Shown here: positions 11,901 to 25,689 of the stretch, in pieces
Layout of the letters: each line of letters begins with the position of its first letter
Position numbering within the stretch: position 1 is the first letter of the stretch
Source: Taenia hydatigena
Taxonomy: Eukaryota > Platyhelminthes > Cestoda > Cyclophyllidea > Taeniidae
Length of the DNA: 64,000 nucleotides
Reading direction: 5' to 3'
Assembly: GCA_036345935.2 (NCBI GenBank)
Contig: JADWOT020000001.1
Coordinates: 17,972,828 to 18,036,827 of the forward strand
The notes under the pieces: model-generated
Database searches by the model: none
The model's input: the letters and a program-made list of their open reading frames with translations, nothing else
Told to the model about the DNA's origin: nothing
Made by a program: the position numbers and the translations under genes

Positions 11901-13050
11901 TCAGGGCTTATCCGGTATTCAAGCCGAAATTTCGCATGATTTAATTTCAATTAATGCAACAAGTAAGGTAATTAGAAAGCCCTTAATGCAGAGTTTACAG
12001 TTAGGTATTTTTGCAAACATTAAGGGTAATAAAAAATACATCATCTCATTATGGCCAAAAGGTGAAGGCTCAGATGTCACAAATAGGGGATCTGCACCAA
12101 CCTCTGCAATCACAACGAACAGCAGATCAACTCAGATCAACTCCTACAGTCACCACTACTTGTGGATCTACTTCGACGGCTTTACACCAACGCAGCCCAG
12201 TTTGATTCCAATGGTAGTTGTCCTTAGGTGTGTCGCCTCGTAAATCCTGGTAAAAGATCTGTCGAGCTATTATTTATTCGCCTTTATTTAACTACGAGTT
12301 GACGTGGCGTTATGAATAATTCCCATCGAAATGAGCAGATTTTAATATATAGCTCTTCAATTTTCTTTAGTCCTCAAATGGCTTTGCCCTCTTGGGGTGA
12401 TTTTCAACAATTTGATCTAGATCACAAACAAGTCAACCAATTAATGTGCCCACTATCATCATGCAATTCATTACTTCCGTGGTGACCTTTTCAAACATAC
12501 TATAGGCTATCTCGTCCCTGTAAGCTTCACTGAAAGTTCGCTACTGGTCACTCTAGGCCATACTAGAAACGGTCAGTGGTGCCTGTGCGTGCCAGTGGAC
12601 CAAGTGATAGAGACACATTTGGGCATACACAGGTTCAGAAGTAGATGTTGACGTACAGGTGCATGTGCTTAAGTCATAAGGGTTGAGATGCTGTAGTTCC
12701 TCTGGTGAGCTTGTTTGACTGCCTTAGAAATGTCTTCTCGAGGTAGATTGCCATAACCGAAATCGCTAACCTTTCTTCTCATGAGTATTTGCCAGCTAGG
12801 CGGATTGCTTAACATTTTAGAATGCGGCGACCTAGTTTAGTCCTGTGTGAAAGCACTACAGCTTAATCAGTTACTCATTAGCTTGCTCCCACACATACGT
12901 GTACTGTGGTTGAGATAAGCTCGTGTGTATCCAAATTCCTACCTTTTAATTACTCGTTACTCACAGGATTGAGAAGTCGATGCATATGGCCATTAATTCA
13001 CGGTTCGTAACAACTCACCTGATTTATTTGCACCAATGAAAAGCGATTTT
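8960..13050. other. No gene recognised
   Basis: The longest frames are a 134-codon frame on the minus strand (9783-10187) and a 168-codon frame on the plus strand (11387-11893). Neither shows a domain, good splice flanks or a match elsewhere in the window. Frames of this length are within chance expectation for this composition or close to it. No RNA gene or repeat copy was seen. Confidence 0.4.
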
Positions 13051-13860
13051 CCTTTCCGAGTAGATGTAATTGCTTCAAGAGGAAAAATAGGTTATAAAAA
13101 TGAAGCATTTGCCAGTCATGTGTGTGCGCAGTGAAACCATAGATAAGGTGACAGTGTAACAATTTTATGCATCTTTTCTTGGTTCCGTCTGTTTCTCGCA
13201 TAGGCTCACAAATGGCACACACAAGTTGGAAATTACATGAGAGCAAATAAGTTGTAGGATGTTCCCTGTTGCAACTCAGAGGTCTAGAAATGGATGCGCC
13301 TAACCTGTGCATGTCTACGCAGCAATCAGTTTGCGTCATCATGCAGGATACTTCCTGTTAGTTGTCATAGCCGAGGGATGGAAGAAGCGCACCTTTATTG
13401 AATGCTTTGAGACTAAAGTTGTCATGCAGGTTTAGTCTGTTTTAGCTAATGCACCTCAACAAGTAGTCATCTTTAGGGTCTTGTGATGAGGAATATCCCA
13501 TTGCACACCAAATTGATGGTGATAATGCGTAATTGGTTTTAGTATTGCTGCTGATTTAGTCCACAACCGACTATATGCGCATCCCATCGCTTGATGTAAA
13601 CAAATTGAACTTCTGAACTTCCACAAGACTGCTGCCATTTATTTGACAATCGTAATGTTTCTGTAACATTGCCAGGGATCCATTTTTGTGATGCGTGCGA
13701 GGATGCACCAGTTTGAATAGCTAAATACAAGTGCGTACACGAATTAGACATGCTGAAGTGATCACAAGTCTAACTACTGAAGTGGATTTGCATTCACGAT
13801 ACCATTGAGCGAAGGTTGAATTAATGAATAAGGTGTCACACAATAAGGCTGTTAAATGGC
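13050..13860 (-). repeat. Repeat family B, left copy (inverted)
   Basis: The reverse complement of this stretch matches 19380-20190. The match is easiest to see in translation. The minus-strand frame near 13456-13638 reads CLHQAMGCAYSRLWTKSA, and the plus-strand frame at 19641-19868 reads CLHQAMGYAYSRLWTKSA, both followed by a His-rich patch. Because gaps and stops differ between copies, I regard these frames as decayed or non-coding. The two copies lie about 5.5 kb apart in opposite orientation. Confidence 0.75.
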
Positions 13861-16800
13861 GAGATTGGGACCAATGCAATTCGCTTCAATCTAAAATGTG
13901 AATATGGCATTCCAGTAAATAATTAATGAAAAAGAGGAAGGAAATAGCTGCAATGAAGAGGAATGCGGAGGGCAATGAACCAAACAACCCGCTCCATTCA
14001 ATCTTCTGCTTGTATAGTATCAACAAACTTAGCTTCTTGTGACTCCACAGTCCTTTTTGTCTCATTATCCATCCACTTAATTTACTCACATAAATGGAGT
14101 AGCGTCACGTCTAAACTATGGGTAAAGATGAACTGGGCAAAATTATTTCGATAAGGTGTGTTTCTCCTTTTGTAGTTGCTAGATTTGCAGTGGCATATAG
14201 CATCTGCTTATTTGCCAACTGGGTGGAGAAATAGAGACTGTCAGAGCACTATTTCGATCGCCTCACTTCTATTTCAGTCGGAGGTATTTATTTGAAGTGC
14301 TTAAGTGTCCCTGCCTATTTAGGGATTGTCAGTGTACTCAGACCACACAGAGGAAGACCGCATTCCTCCACCAGGGTAAAGATTCCGGAAATTCGCGCAG
14401 TGCCCAGCGCTCTTCACAACCCGGCTATTAAGGTCGTTCACACATGCCATATCCCGTGCATGCACTCAAGCACACATACGAGTAATTCAAGTTGTGAAAA
14501 TTTGCAAAACAAGTTACAATTGTTGATGTGTTTTATGCCTTTAAGATCCCAAAACTGTTCAAGACCCTCCACATAGATGACGAAACATCTGAAGAAAGCC
14601 TGCAATCATGCGAAACTTAAAACGATTCCCCATCAAACTGCTCATGCCTGTCACCTGCTTCAACGTGTACCTCCTCTCAGACTACCTCCTGTCCCAATGC
14701 CTTCGGCAAAATGTAGCACTTATAAATGTGGTCGAATTGTATGCGATTGTGAAGTTTGTCGAGTCGGATGCCCACAGGCGGTGGGTCGCGCTCAGCCACA
14801 GCTCGTCATCAAAGTGAAACTTGCAAGAATACAAACTTTTGAGAGCATTGTATCAAAAAATTTTGACTATCGCATCACAAAATGTATCCCATCCTCCTAC
14901 TCAAATTGTGCCTTTAGATTCTTGCGCATCTCAATGATGCCCGAATATGTTGGCTGAGAAAATTGAGTTGAAGAAAGGTTTACGAAAACGCAAAAACGTC
15001 AGTGATGAAGTGGTGGGTGGGCGAATTGTCTCAATTTTGAAGAATGTGATCAGCACAATAACCTAAGGCCTCACCGGTTGCGACCGAGTGACCACTGCTA
15101 GATTGGAGAATTTCGAGTGTTCAAATTAGATCTGCAGTGCGTAATATTTGACCTAAATGGCCTCGCAGTCGTAGTCGTTTTTTCACCTCCCAATAAATGC
15201 ACAACAACAACAACAACACTCTTCTCCTTCATCCAAATAGCTAAAATCTTAAAATAAACTTGCGTCTTTGCCTCATTTTTAGTTAAACTGGTAGTATCAG
15301 CGCTGGAGTTTGGGGCGAGTGAAGACGCCACGGTGACATGAAACATTGATTTTGGTCCACCTGAAAGTCAAATCCCTGCTTTTGTAAATCACATATGCCC
15401 TTTAGGATAATATGCCACACTGTTTCGCGGAGGATGAGGCAGGAGGTAAAAGCAGTGGCAGCACTCTGACATTCAACACCACAAACTCACTAGGTTCGCT
15501 TAAACTTATCGTTGTGTCCTAAATTGCAACAATCTCGAGACAGGTTTACCACCTTCTTATTACGAAGTGTAGGGTCTCACAAGACAACCCATAGACTGTT
15601 GGATTTGCTAAGGAGCAGCACTTTTGAGGTGCTCGCATCATTGCCATCGATAGTTGCTTACATTTGAAATCGTCGCTCCGTTTTGTTGCTCATGTCATTG
15701 AATTTTTACTGCATTTATTTAGGGGTCTTAGTGACCAGGGCTAGCTCATTTAACTGACACATTCAAGGCATTAGTCACTGTTGTTTACGTGCTCTGCTCT
15801 ACGCCATTGCAACGCCTAACACCTGGTCATAGCGTGGTGGGGTCACGGCAGCTAGGGGAGGCGCGGTACCTCTGATGGCTTAGTAATAGCCAGACTGCTG
15901 TTTCAGCTACCCTCCAATCACATCATCTTTCGACACTTTACACATCACAAAAATGCACGTCTTTATGAGGAAGTCGAGATATGGCACATGATTCCAGCAC
16001 TTTCTCCTGTGGGTTAAGTATCGAAGATGCAGGGCAACAACTGCCTTCTATTAGAAGGCCTCATAATTGATTGCAGAGAGTAAATGGAGCGTCGGACCAC
16101 ATGTGGCAGTCTAAAAGCACATGGTTGAAGTTATTCTCAACAAATGACACAAAACAACTGTCAAAAGAATTTGGCGCGTTTGGCATCTGAGCGGTGGCTT
16201 CAGAAGAATGGTGTGGGGGTGTGCTTCGAATGGATCCATATCAGTTAATCGCCTGCTGCAAAAACCGCGATTCAACGTCGTGGATGGACCTCCTTAGACT
16301 GTGGTTTCCTTCGCCACTTATTTCATTAGACATGGTTGGCACTAAAGCTAAGTGTGAATTAATGGAAGGAATCAAACCAGTTACATGAACATTTTGTGCC
16401 CTACAGGATGTTGTGATGCCTTAAAAGATGGGGCAAATCAAAGGATAATGTATTCGGTTGCCACTGGATGCTCTGATAACTGTGTGCTCGTTTATATTGG
16501 ACACAATTTAATCCAACAGAAACGCAGGAAAAATCCTGACGAAATTCCATCTATGTTTGATGAAGGAGCATAATCATGCGAGAGGACCTTACAATTCCTC
16601 GGTATCACAACATAAACTAGAGTTCTATATATTACCACAAGCAGTGGTGCATGCATTGGTGTCAATCAGTGTGGTCTCAGTGCCTACTCAGCAAAAGCGC
16701 ATTCGGAAAAAACACCTTGTCTAATCGCAGGGATCAACAAAAGATTGTAGGACCTGATTGGGAAAAAGGGAACAGGGTAAAGTGAGAAGACATGGCTATC

Positions 16801-19380
16801 GACAACTACTGATCACTAGAGATCACTAGACGTCGTGGTATGCAGAGATCGTAATGTTAATGTTGATCAACCATAAAGGGGCAAAGCCTATCACCACAAT
16901 ACTTAAGTTGAAGAGATTCGGACAGGAAGGTGTGGGGAACAAACGATAACAGTTACTGCAAAAACCTGCAAGAATGGAAACGAGAATCTATGGTAATCAA
17001 AAAGCTAATAAAACCAGGCACTAATAGCAATGTAGAATTCGATATTTGACAAGACAAGGGGGCGATACAAGGACAAACATTGAGGTCAACCAATAAAAAG
17101 AGAGACTTAAGGGGTAAAGGATTGAGAGGGCCCAATAGAATTGGTAGAACAAAGTATGTAAACAATGGCAGGTCGAAAAACTCACTTTGGATGAGAAAGG
17201 GAGCGATGTGGAAATGCGGTTCCATAACATAGACAAGGGAAGGCGGCAAACAGGTGGAAAAGTAAAGGTAAGCAAAAGTAAATATATACGGCTAAAAGTA
17301 ATTAACGAATATGCATTAAAATATAAATAGTATAAGAAAATTGGGTGAGCGAGTGTGGCGCCACCAACAACACTGACAGAAATCGCTCAGTGCTGTTGCC
17401 AGGCGCCATGCTCTCTCCCGCCGTACTCCTCTCTCTTTTCCTCCTGTCTTCTGTATGCCTCCACTCCTTATTCACACCATTCATTCATTCAGCCCATCAC
17501 TTTACATTCTCTAAGTACCTCTCCCACACACACATTCACCTACTCACCTGCCTACCAAACCACTCCAGGTGTCTCACTCTATTTCCAATTCGCTACGTGT
17601 CTCCCAATCTCGCTGCCGCTCCCTGAGCTGGCACTTTGTTTGCTGCAATTAAGAGGCGTCAACATTCTCCTCAACCTACACCTCCTGCCCTTGATGCTGA
17701 TGCCAACGCTACTGCTAGAACACTTTTAACCTTTTTGTGCATTTTTGCTTTGTTTTAGTTTTATTATTGTCGTTTATTTCTGTTTATCTTCCCTCTTTTT
17801 CATTGTCTTCTTTTCCCAATTGCTTTTGCATTTGACAATTCACTTTTCTATCTTTCAACTGATTTTTAAATTTGCACTTCCAGTTTTAACCTCTTTTTTA
17901 ATTCCTTGTTTTAATACATGTTTCTAATTACTCTTTTACGTTTTTATCCTTTTCCAAATTTTTCCCCCATCATGCTCTCTGACTCCTGGTGTTTGCAGAT
18001 TTTGGAGTGAGACTGTGTGTTTTTACTGATTTCCGCACTGGATTCATCCTGATCACAGCATTTGACGATTCACTTCGTGTGATAAGCTCACACCATTTAA
18101 CATAGATTACTATAATGGGATAGACATCCGCGTCTTAACCGCCCTCCAAGTAAAAGTCACGTGTGAAGGGTTCATATTATTTGATCGCAATCATGCAGAT
18201 GTGTCGCCACCATTTCCTAAATTCAACCGCCTCCCCCTTGTACGTGACATTTCCAAAATATATTTGTGTTTATAAATGGACACCTGTGTTTGTTTTGTTA
18301 ACGTGACAAATTTATCAAAATGCTGTTTTGATTGATGCGATTTAGTTTAACACCCTGATAACATCACAGTCCCTCTCGGCCAAGGTTTGCGCACGCTCAG
18401 TGTCTCGTTTACTGCTGTGCAAATCCCAAAATAGCCTTCAACTCTGGCCTCTTAACTCCACTGTGCAAACGCCTTTGCCTTCAGGACGTCGCATCGCTGC
18501 GTTGTTATCCCACCACACAGCCATCCAAATATTGACTCTCATCTAAATTACTTCCACCTAAGTTTATGATCCCAAATTATACCGCGCATTTGCCATGCAG
18601 CTTTTATTCACTTTAGAGTCAACTGGGGTAATAGGACGGCAGTATTTTAGGCTACAGCACACTGACGCACAGCAGCCATGCAGCATTTGAAATCCTCCAA
18701 CTATATCCATGATTGTGCAGTGCATCATTAGCAGTCAAAGTTGGATGTGATGCTGTCAAACATAAAAACACTACTGAGTTACTTGTTGTAGGAATTACTA
18801 AGCCATCGGCATTGGGGACATTTTGCTTCGCACCTGCGTCCAATCAAACCGGTGTGCGAATAACCGCCAGACGTTCTGCCGTTGGTGGCTGGTCCATCTG
18901 CGGTGCACGAGCTTAGCAGTTTTGGCCAATAGAACTGACCTTATAATTGGTCCGATGCCAGCATTTCTGTTTATTAAATCCGAACTCCATAATCAGAGCA
19001 AACCAAGAGGTAGGCAGGCAGACGCTTCCATCACGTCCTTTATCTTAGCATTAATAGTGTGCTTTTGGGCACCCAGATGGCGTACATTCGTGGCAAAAGG
19101 ATGCTAACCTTCTTTTCTCTCATGCAAACAGTCATGCCACCGTGCATTTCTGGAATGAGAGACATCAATACAAGTAGTCTGCATTGCCTCAGATGCTCTT
19201 CATTACTATTTACCTCCTAACAATGCTGCCGAACGGAGAGAGGTGGCAGTCGGTCAAAAGAGTATAGCGAGAAAGGCCAGAAATCCCACCTCTCTGTATG
19301 ATCACGAAAGGATTCGCAAGCCTTGATGTCACTGCAGTACGCAGAGACATAACATACTATCATACTCCACATCCATTCAC
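13860..19380. other. No gene recognised; low-complexity patches
   Basis: The stretch holds a (CAA)n run at 15201-15219 and a pyrimidine-rich stretch at about 17400-17930, which opens frames of 60 to 124 codons with runs of Leu, Ser and Pro. A short patch near 15230-15310 resembles 47910-48005 (shared aaatagcta and tagtatca), probably an old repeat fragment. Frames at 14292-14957 and 16194-16573 have no recognisable domain. No RNA gene was found. Confidence 0.4.
15201..15219. repeat. (CAA)n microsatellite
   Basis: A short run of CAA trinucleotides, about six units. A similar run occurs at 51341-51357. Confidence 0.9.
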
Positions 19381-20190
19381 TAAAATACAGCCACACTTTT
19401 TAACAGCGCAGGCACCTCATTGCATAACTTCCACCATAGACCTCTTGCTTGCTCACCATCAAGTCAATGCCAATACATTTAGGCCCACGATACGTACTCG
19501 CAACCAAACCCATTCACTATGGAATACAATCATCACCAGCATGAGTATGAACAATCGAATTATGCGCCATTTAAGCTGGCGCATCTTCGCACGCATCACA
19601 GAAAATGAATCCCTGACAATGTTACAGAAACATATTACGATTGTCAAATAAAAGACAGCAATCACGTGGAAGTTCAAGGTGTTTACATCAAGCGATGGGA
19701 TACGCATATAGTCGGTTGTGGACGAAATCAGCAACAGCACTGAAACCAATTGCGCATTATCACCATCAATTTGGTGTGCAATGGGATATTTCTCATCACG
19801 AGACCCTGCATGACACCTGTGCTCTCAAAGTATTCAAAAGATGCGCTTCTTCCATTCATCAGCTATGATGACTAACAGGAAGTATCCTGCACGATGACGC
19901 CGAGCGATTACAGCGTGGACGTGCGTGGGTTGGGTGCATCCATTTCTAGACCTCTGAGATGCAACAGAAAATATCTTTCAACTTATTTGCCATCATGTAA
20001 TTTCCAACGTGTGTGCCATTTGAGAGCCTATAAGAGAAATGAACTGGACCAATAAAAGATGCATAAAATTGTTTGCACGGTTACCTTGTCTTTGTTTTCA
20101 CTGCGCACACACATGATTGACAAATGCCTCATTTCTATGACCCATGTTTCCTCTTGAAGCAATCACATCTACTTGGAGAGTTACTCCGTG
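19380..20190 (+). repeat. Repeat family B, right copy
   Basis: This is the partner of 13050-13860 in opposite orientation. The best-preserved part is about 19590-20180. The match fades at both ends and I could not see a terminal inverted repeat or target-site duplication. A 75-codon frame at 19641-19868 lies within it and has a recognisable but shorter counterpart in the other copy. No protein family was recognised. Confidence 0.75.
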
Positions 20191-21740
20191 TTTTAAGCAA
20201 TCATTCGAAATAGTTTTTAACAGGTAATCTTGCACAAACTTGTGTACATGATTGTCGATTTAATCAGGGTTATATAGACATGGTATATCGAGTTACCCGC
20301 CTTGGTGTCTATTCAAACGCTGCGATTGCGTTGGTTTATGTATGTTAGTCAATGTTTCGGCTACCTTATTGTTGTTCCATCCATACCCCTATTACATCCC
20401 CACATAGAATTACAACCGATCACGCGCATAGCCGTATTTTATCCTAGTGCTAGGCGTTTGAGTCTAATATCAGGCAGCCAACTTTGATTGTACATTTCTC
20501 CACATCAGCGGCAACCAAACAAGCGATGGATGTCAGATCAGTACACATGGACTCGAAGTACGAAAAATAATCCCATCAGTGGCTGTTGCGGGATCTCCCC
20601 ATAAGAAGCACACATACTGAAGGCTTTGGTGACGACAGGAGCATCAGAATGACGAGAAGCGACGCGGAATGACAGGGAGTTGGGCAAGAATGGTTAGGTA
20701 GGATGTCGTGCCTTTTCAGTGAAGGAGCTTTCACCATACAAACACTTGACTTTAAAAGCAACAATACAGTCAAACGACCCTAAAAATGCTACTCACAAAT
20801 CCTTGTTAGGCTGTCCTTCAACAAGTCGTATCAAAGACTCGCCTTTGATCACTTAACTGGTTCTCCCCTAGACTTTGCTTCCCTACTTCTCAGTTTGTGG
20901 CAGTCACACGAGTAGTCGATGTGAGGTTTGTCGTCAACTTCGGCACAAACGCCTACCAAATAAGTGGGTAATACAATTTTATTCGACATAAGCAATACGT
21001 TAGTTTTGCAAACGACATGGGACATTCATAGTAATAAGGCCACATTTAAAGCAACACCAGCTGCTCCTTTGCGCTCTTCCTATAATTTTACCTTCTCTCA
21101 TACCCGCCTGTGTGCCAACTGCATGTGAGTACCCTACCCAATCCCGAATTCAGCCTATTGATTCGCTTCAATTTTAAGAGCGGCATTTTTACACCGCCAA
21201 ACCTTAACACACCACCAATCTCTTTAACTCTACAAAGAGCAACCACTTGGAGAAACCGGTTCCTATCCCATTTCTGATGCTCCGCACAGGATACGCCAAA
21301 AATTCCTCGGCAGTACACCACACTTGATACAAGTGTGAATTTGGTAACAGATCAATTTTCGATACGTATTCAAGCTTCGGCTTAGAGCGTTATTCCCGAA
21401 AACCCTAGTCTTTAGTCAAATCACCCCATCAACTTTGATGACACACTTACCATCGTCGATATGGACAATGGCATGATGTTAGGCTTGATGGTAAAGAATG
21501 TGTGCACAATTGCTCATTCGGACACAAATTAATCACGCAGGCAACTGCTTCGAATTCTTAGCAGGCTGAGGGCGAGTCATGTGGAAATGAAAAACAAGGT
21601 GAGTAAAGATGGATAATGGTAAATAATAAACAACAATATTGATGGCGTTGATGAAAAATAGCTAAATGAGTTACTGTCACTCGACGTTTTCTACGGTCAA
21701 ATGTGCAAAGTTGTGCGTCTCAATTGTCAAATCCCCATGC
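20190..21740. other. No gene recognised
   Basis: Frames at 20302-20487 (+), 20576-20773 (-) and 21088-21321 (-) have no domain signature. No repeat copy or RNA gene was noticed. The stretch ends at the 3' end of the HSP70 relic. Confidence 0.4.
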
Positions 21741-21743
21741 TTA

Positions 21744-22910
21744 CTAACCGAGGCTCGTCGTCGACATAATTGGGTTGTACAGAATCTTCAAATTGTTGTA
21801 CATAAGCTCATAGTTCTTCCTTGTGGCCTGTTGGTCGGAATCCATCTACCTGAGAGTCGTCTCACACCTCGCAAGTATACTCTGCCAAAATTCTGCCGGA
21901 ACACTCTCTTTCACTTCATCGTTATCCATTTTCGATCTTATGCCGCAAACGTAGTTTTCCAGAATGGTTCTCGCTGCTATCCTTCTCCTCTCTTTCTCAT
22001 CCTCTAACTTCAATTTTTCTGCATCATTTTACCATTCTTTGTATCTCCTTCTCCAACAGAAGGCCCTTGTCCTTCGTGATGGTGATGCCGCTTAGTTGCC
22101 CTGACGACTTGTCCACCGCCGTCACATTGAGAATGCCATTTTCGTCAATGTTGAAGGACACCTGGATCTGAGGTACTCTACGCGGTGCCGGTAGGATGTC
22201 TGACGACTCGAATTTTTCTAACAAGTTGTTGCCTCTCGTCATTGCATGCTCATCCTCGTACACCTGCACCAACACACTCAATTGATTGTCCGAACACGTG
22301 GAGAAGATCTTGATCTTCTTTATCGGGATTTTCGCATTGCGCTCTATCAACGTCGTCATCACACCACCTGCCGTCTCCACACCCAGTTGGAGTGGGACCA
22401 CCTCCAATAACACTGCATTCTGTACCTTCTCCGACTTGTCGTCAGCCAGATTGGACGCCAGCAACGCCGCACCGTATGCTACTGCCTCGTCCGGATTTTT
22501 GGAATTGTTCAACTATTTGCCATTGAAGAACTTCTGCAACAACTGCTGCACTTTTGGAATACGTGTCGACCCGCCTACCATCAATATCTCGTGGACATCA
22601 TCCTTTTCCAACTCTGCATCATTTAATGCATGTTCTACCGGACTCAGAGTCCTCTGAAAGAGATCTGAGCACAAATGCTCGAAACGGGTCCGTGTGAGAG
22701 TCGTACTAAAATCAATGCCTTTAAATAAGGCGTCTACATCTATGTATGCCTGCTTGGAAGAGCTCAACGTCTTCTTTGCCACCTCACACGCCTTTCTCAG
22801 ACGCCTGATGGCATTCTTATCAGTCGTCAAATCCTTTTCCTCGTGCTTTTGCTTAAATATCTCCACACAATGATAAGATTAACGTTGAAAAGACAATGCC
22901 ATGCCTATCA
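21744..22910 (-). pseudogene. HSP70 (cytosolic type) pseudogene, truncated at both ends
   Basis: Read on the minus strand, the translation follows HSP70 from the second half of the ATPase domain into the C-terminal lid. Landmarks in order are [25 protein letters not shown], the [13 protein letters not shown] motif, [25 protein letters not shown], the substrate-binding segment [15 protein letters not shown], and then lid helices ending near YNPIMS. Lesions visible are a TAA at 22879-22881, a TAG at 22513-22515 replacing a conserved residue just after FFNGK, an extra base at about 22026 that shifts the frame, and a TAG at 21846-21848 where the family has Trp. Roughly the first 220 residues and the Gly-rich tail with its EEVD end are missing. 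No intron is evident. It cannot make a working chaperone. Many broken HSP70 copies are a known trait of taeniid tapeworms. Confidence 0.95.
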
Positions 22911-24600
22911 GGGATTTTATAGGCTGTGGTGAGTCTCAACCTATAATGTCGAATGGTCATTGGCGTGAACTTTTGACTGGGGCGCATAAGGCCTCGCCTC
23001 AAGAATATCTGATCAGCTCACAAAATGTGGTCACGGAATCGCTTAAAAGATTAACCAACTCCAGGAACAATGAGCACAGCTCGAAACGCTTACAAATAGA
23101 AAAATTTTACTATCGCACATTTTGAGAAAGATTTTGCTTAAGGAAACGCATCAGCCACTGCTTGACCCCATAGTATATTCTTGGGACAAACGCTGGTCTA
23201 TGTTGGGCAGCTCAGATATCTCAACACTTGTCCAAATTCTCTCTCACCACGAATTGGTGAGCTTTAGATTGCGCCCAAAAGACCCGCATGAAAATAAGCC
23301 TTAACAGTTATGTAGCAAACCAATGTCTAAGTAGTGACTTCGATATCTTATCATAGAGCAATCAAGAGTTAGGTTATTCTTTCCGTCTCTTCCACTACTA
23401 CTAAAAAACTTTAGAGTGGCAATGACATTCCTCCTTAGAATCATTAAGGCGAACCAAAATTTAAACAAAGCTATTGGTTCATTTGCGTCTGCCTTTATGT
23501 GAGACTTGAAATGGTAGCTGTCTCAAAAGAATGGAAAGGATATGATGCTTTTATCAAAATTGTGGTATTGCACGACTACGATGAAATGTAACTGTTGCGA
23601 CGCCTCAGTAGCGCGTTTGCTTACAAAGCTACCTTTAATGTTAAAGCAGCAATGTCTGAGGTCACATATGGCATTGTATTTGGGAGATTGCTTGGCCAGA
23701 AAAGTTGTTTCAAAGCGTCTGTGACTTGCGCATCAATGAACACAATGGGTGTTTTGTTCTTAAAAGAATTGTTAGCCACCAAAATTATTGTGTATTGCAG
23801 TCTTATAGTCACCACCTACTCATTTCCAGCAAGTAAAGATGTAAATGCTGCGGTCGGTGGTTGAAGCCCAAATGGGTAAAAATGAAGGTGACTATCAGCA
23901 TTACATACAATAAGCACAAAATCATCGTGATAAAGCAATAATTACTCGAAAATCGGAATGAAAACGTACTGCGAATTAAAGTGTGTGGAGGTATAATGCC
24001 TTAGATGTCTTCATCCTAGCCATTCGAATATGAGTTCAGATTGGGGGGAATCATGTGTCTGGTAAGACAGAAGAACAAGTTACGTTTCTGCCTTTCCTGC
24101 AGTTGCATTGTTCTGAATTATTGCATGAGTAATTACACTACTCTGTGTGTCCTTTGCCTTCTAGCATTCCAGCAGGTGGCATACAAGCTATCCCACTTTA
24201 CCTATCCCGTTACTTACCCCTATCCCTAAGGACACAAATTAAAACACTACTACCAGGCTGGTGGGTGTCATAGCATACCTAGGGCTGACTTGGACTTAAC
24301 AAGTAGGTGAGATTTTCACCTTGCGACATTGAGAAGCTGGGGACAGCAGTGAGAGGGTAATAAATGTGCTTAGAATTCCAGACCGAAAGCCACATCAGCA
24401 TCCTCAATGAGGTAGCTAAGCGTGGAGAGAGGCTCGTACACCTTGCTTTTATCCACAGCAATCAAAAGTGTCAGACAGTCGAACACCTTAACCATCTTTG
24501 ATTCCCGTGGCGCATTCAGAATATCTGAAATCGTGGTTCTACAAGAGTGGTAACACTTTTTAATTTTCGGTCTCGCCTCTAGATTTTAAGGATGAAAACT
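22910..24600. other. No gene recognised
   Basis: Upstream of the HSP70 relic, the missing N-terminal ATPase coding sequence is not present on either strand as far as I can read. Short frames such as 23542-23864 have no domain signature. No repeat copy was noticed. Confidence 0.4.
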
Positions 24601-24829
24601 TTGATGACAATTATTTACTCAGGAATAGTTTTTACAAGAAAGCTGCATGCATGATTAAATACATGGATTTGCATTATAAGGCCTTCTGTAATTAGTGATC
24701 GATGAGTTGTTTGTGTCCAAACTGGGAGGAAATTGAATGGATCTATGTCGACGATAAAAGCAGAAGTGGAAACCGTTACTGAGACAAGTCGAGTGAGTAA
24801 TTTAATACTGGTGAGGAGAAGCGTTGACG

Positions 24830-25085
24830 AATGGAACACCCGAACTATCCTTTTCCATACACTGATTACGTACCCTTCTTCGTTCTTTGCACGATCCATG
24901 TGCATGCTGGCAGCTTTTTCTTAAATCTCGATAGCGCAGCTGTTCTTCATCGATCCACCATTTGCGCTTATGAATTCATTCAATTCGTTTTATGTGGCAG
25001 AATGGTAAAGTTATTACTTTGCTGAAATTGACATTTATCTACCCTTTTTAATTGGAAATGCAAAATCATGTATGGAAATTGCTAG
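24830..25085 (+). repeat. Repeat module F, copy F1
   Basis: This matches 55190-55445 on the same strand. Both contain cttcgttctttgcacga, then catgtgcat, ggcagcttt, atctcgat and gcgcag, and both run to a block ending gattgctagcatg or attgctagcatgg. F1 lies just upstream of family A copy A2, while F2 follows module E in the palindrome centre. Function unknown. Confidence 0.7.
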
Positions 25086-25689
25086 CATGGACAAGAGAAT
25101 GCGGATTAGTCGACTTATGGCTTTGACCGATTCGTCCCTGGTGTACAGTGCAGCTAATGCCAAAATAACTGTGTCTGCTTTCAAGACAACTTCCATTGAG
25201 CAGAATGTGCAACACACAGACAAGAAGTGTGCTCGGGTCAAATCACGATTCCAATCATTCCTGCTAAACTGCAAATCACACTTCCACTATGGACTGACTT
25301 GGCTATTTGAGTTCAAGATATCTCCTCATATTTACACCGAAGTCGGTCAGCAAAGTGTGGTAGGGCAGCTTTGACTAGCGATTTCCCGCCCATTTTAGCA
25401 GCATTGCGGACACAGCCACATTAAACCGCAGTTCCACGATGAAATGTCGTTCTGTCCTAAGGCAAGGACATACGACTGCAGAAGTGCGGGTCTAAACAAC
25501 GACGCACGACACTACGATTTGTGCTGATTTGACGTATGAATGAAATGGCAAATAGAAAACCATGACAGATTCACACATTTGACACATCTTTATTGCAGCG
25601 ATTAATTAGGCAACAATTTCAACCAGATCGACAACTGCGCACACATGTCGCTTGTCAATAACTGCTTTGTTGTTATTGTTGTTGTAGTT

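Noticed and set aside
17345..17927. Overlapping Leu/Ser/Pro-rich frames
   Set aside because: They arise from a pyrimidine-rich stretch and are open in more than one frame at once, a sign of composition rather than coding.
22286..22657. 123-codon plus-strand frame
   Set aside because: It lies antisense to the HSP70 relic, whose codon bias keeps it open.
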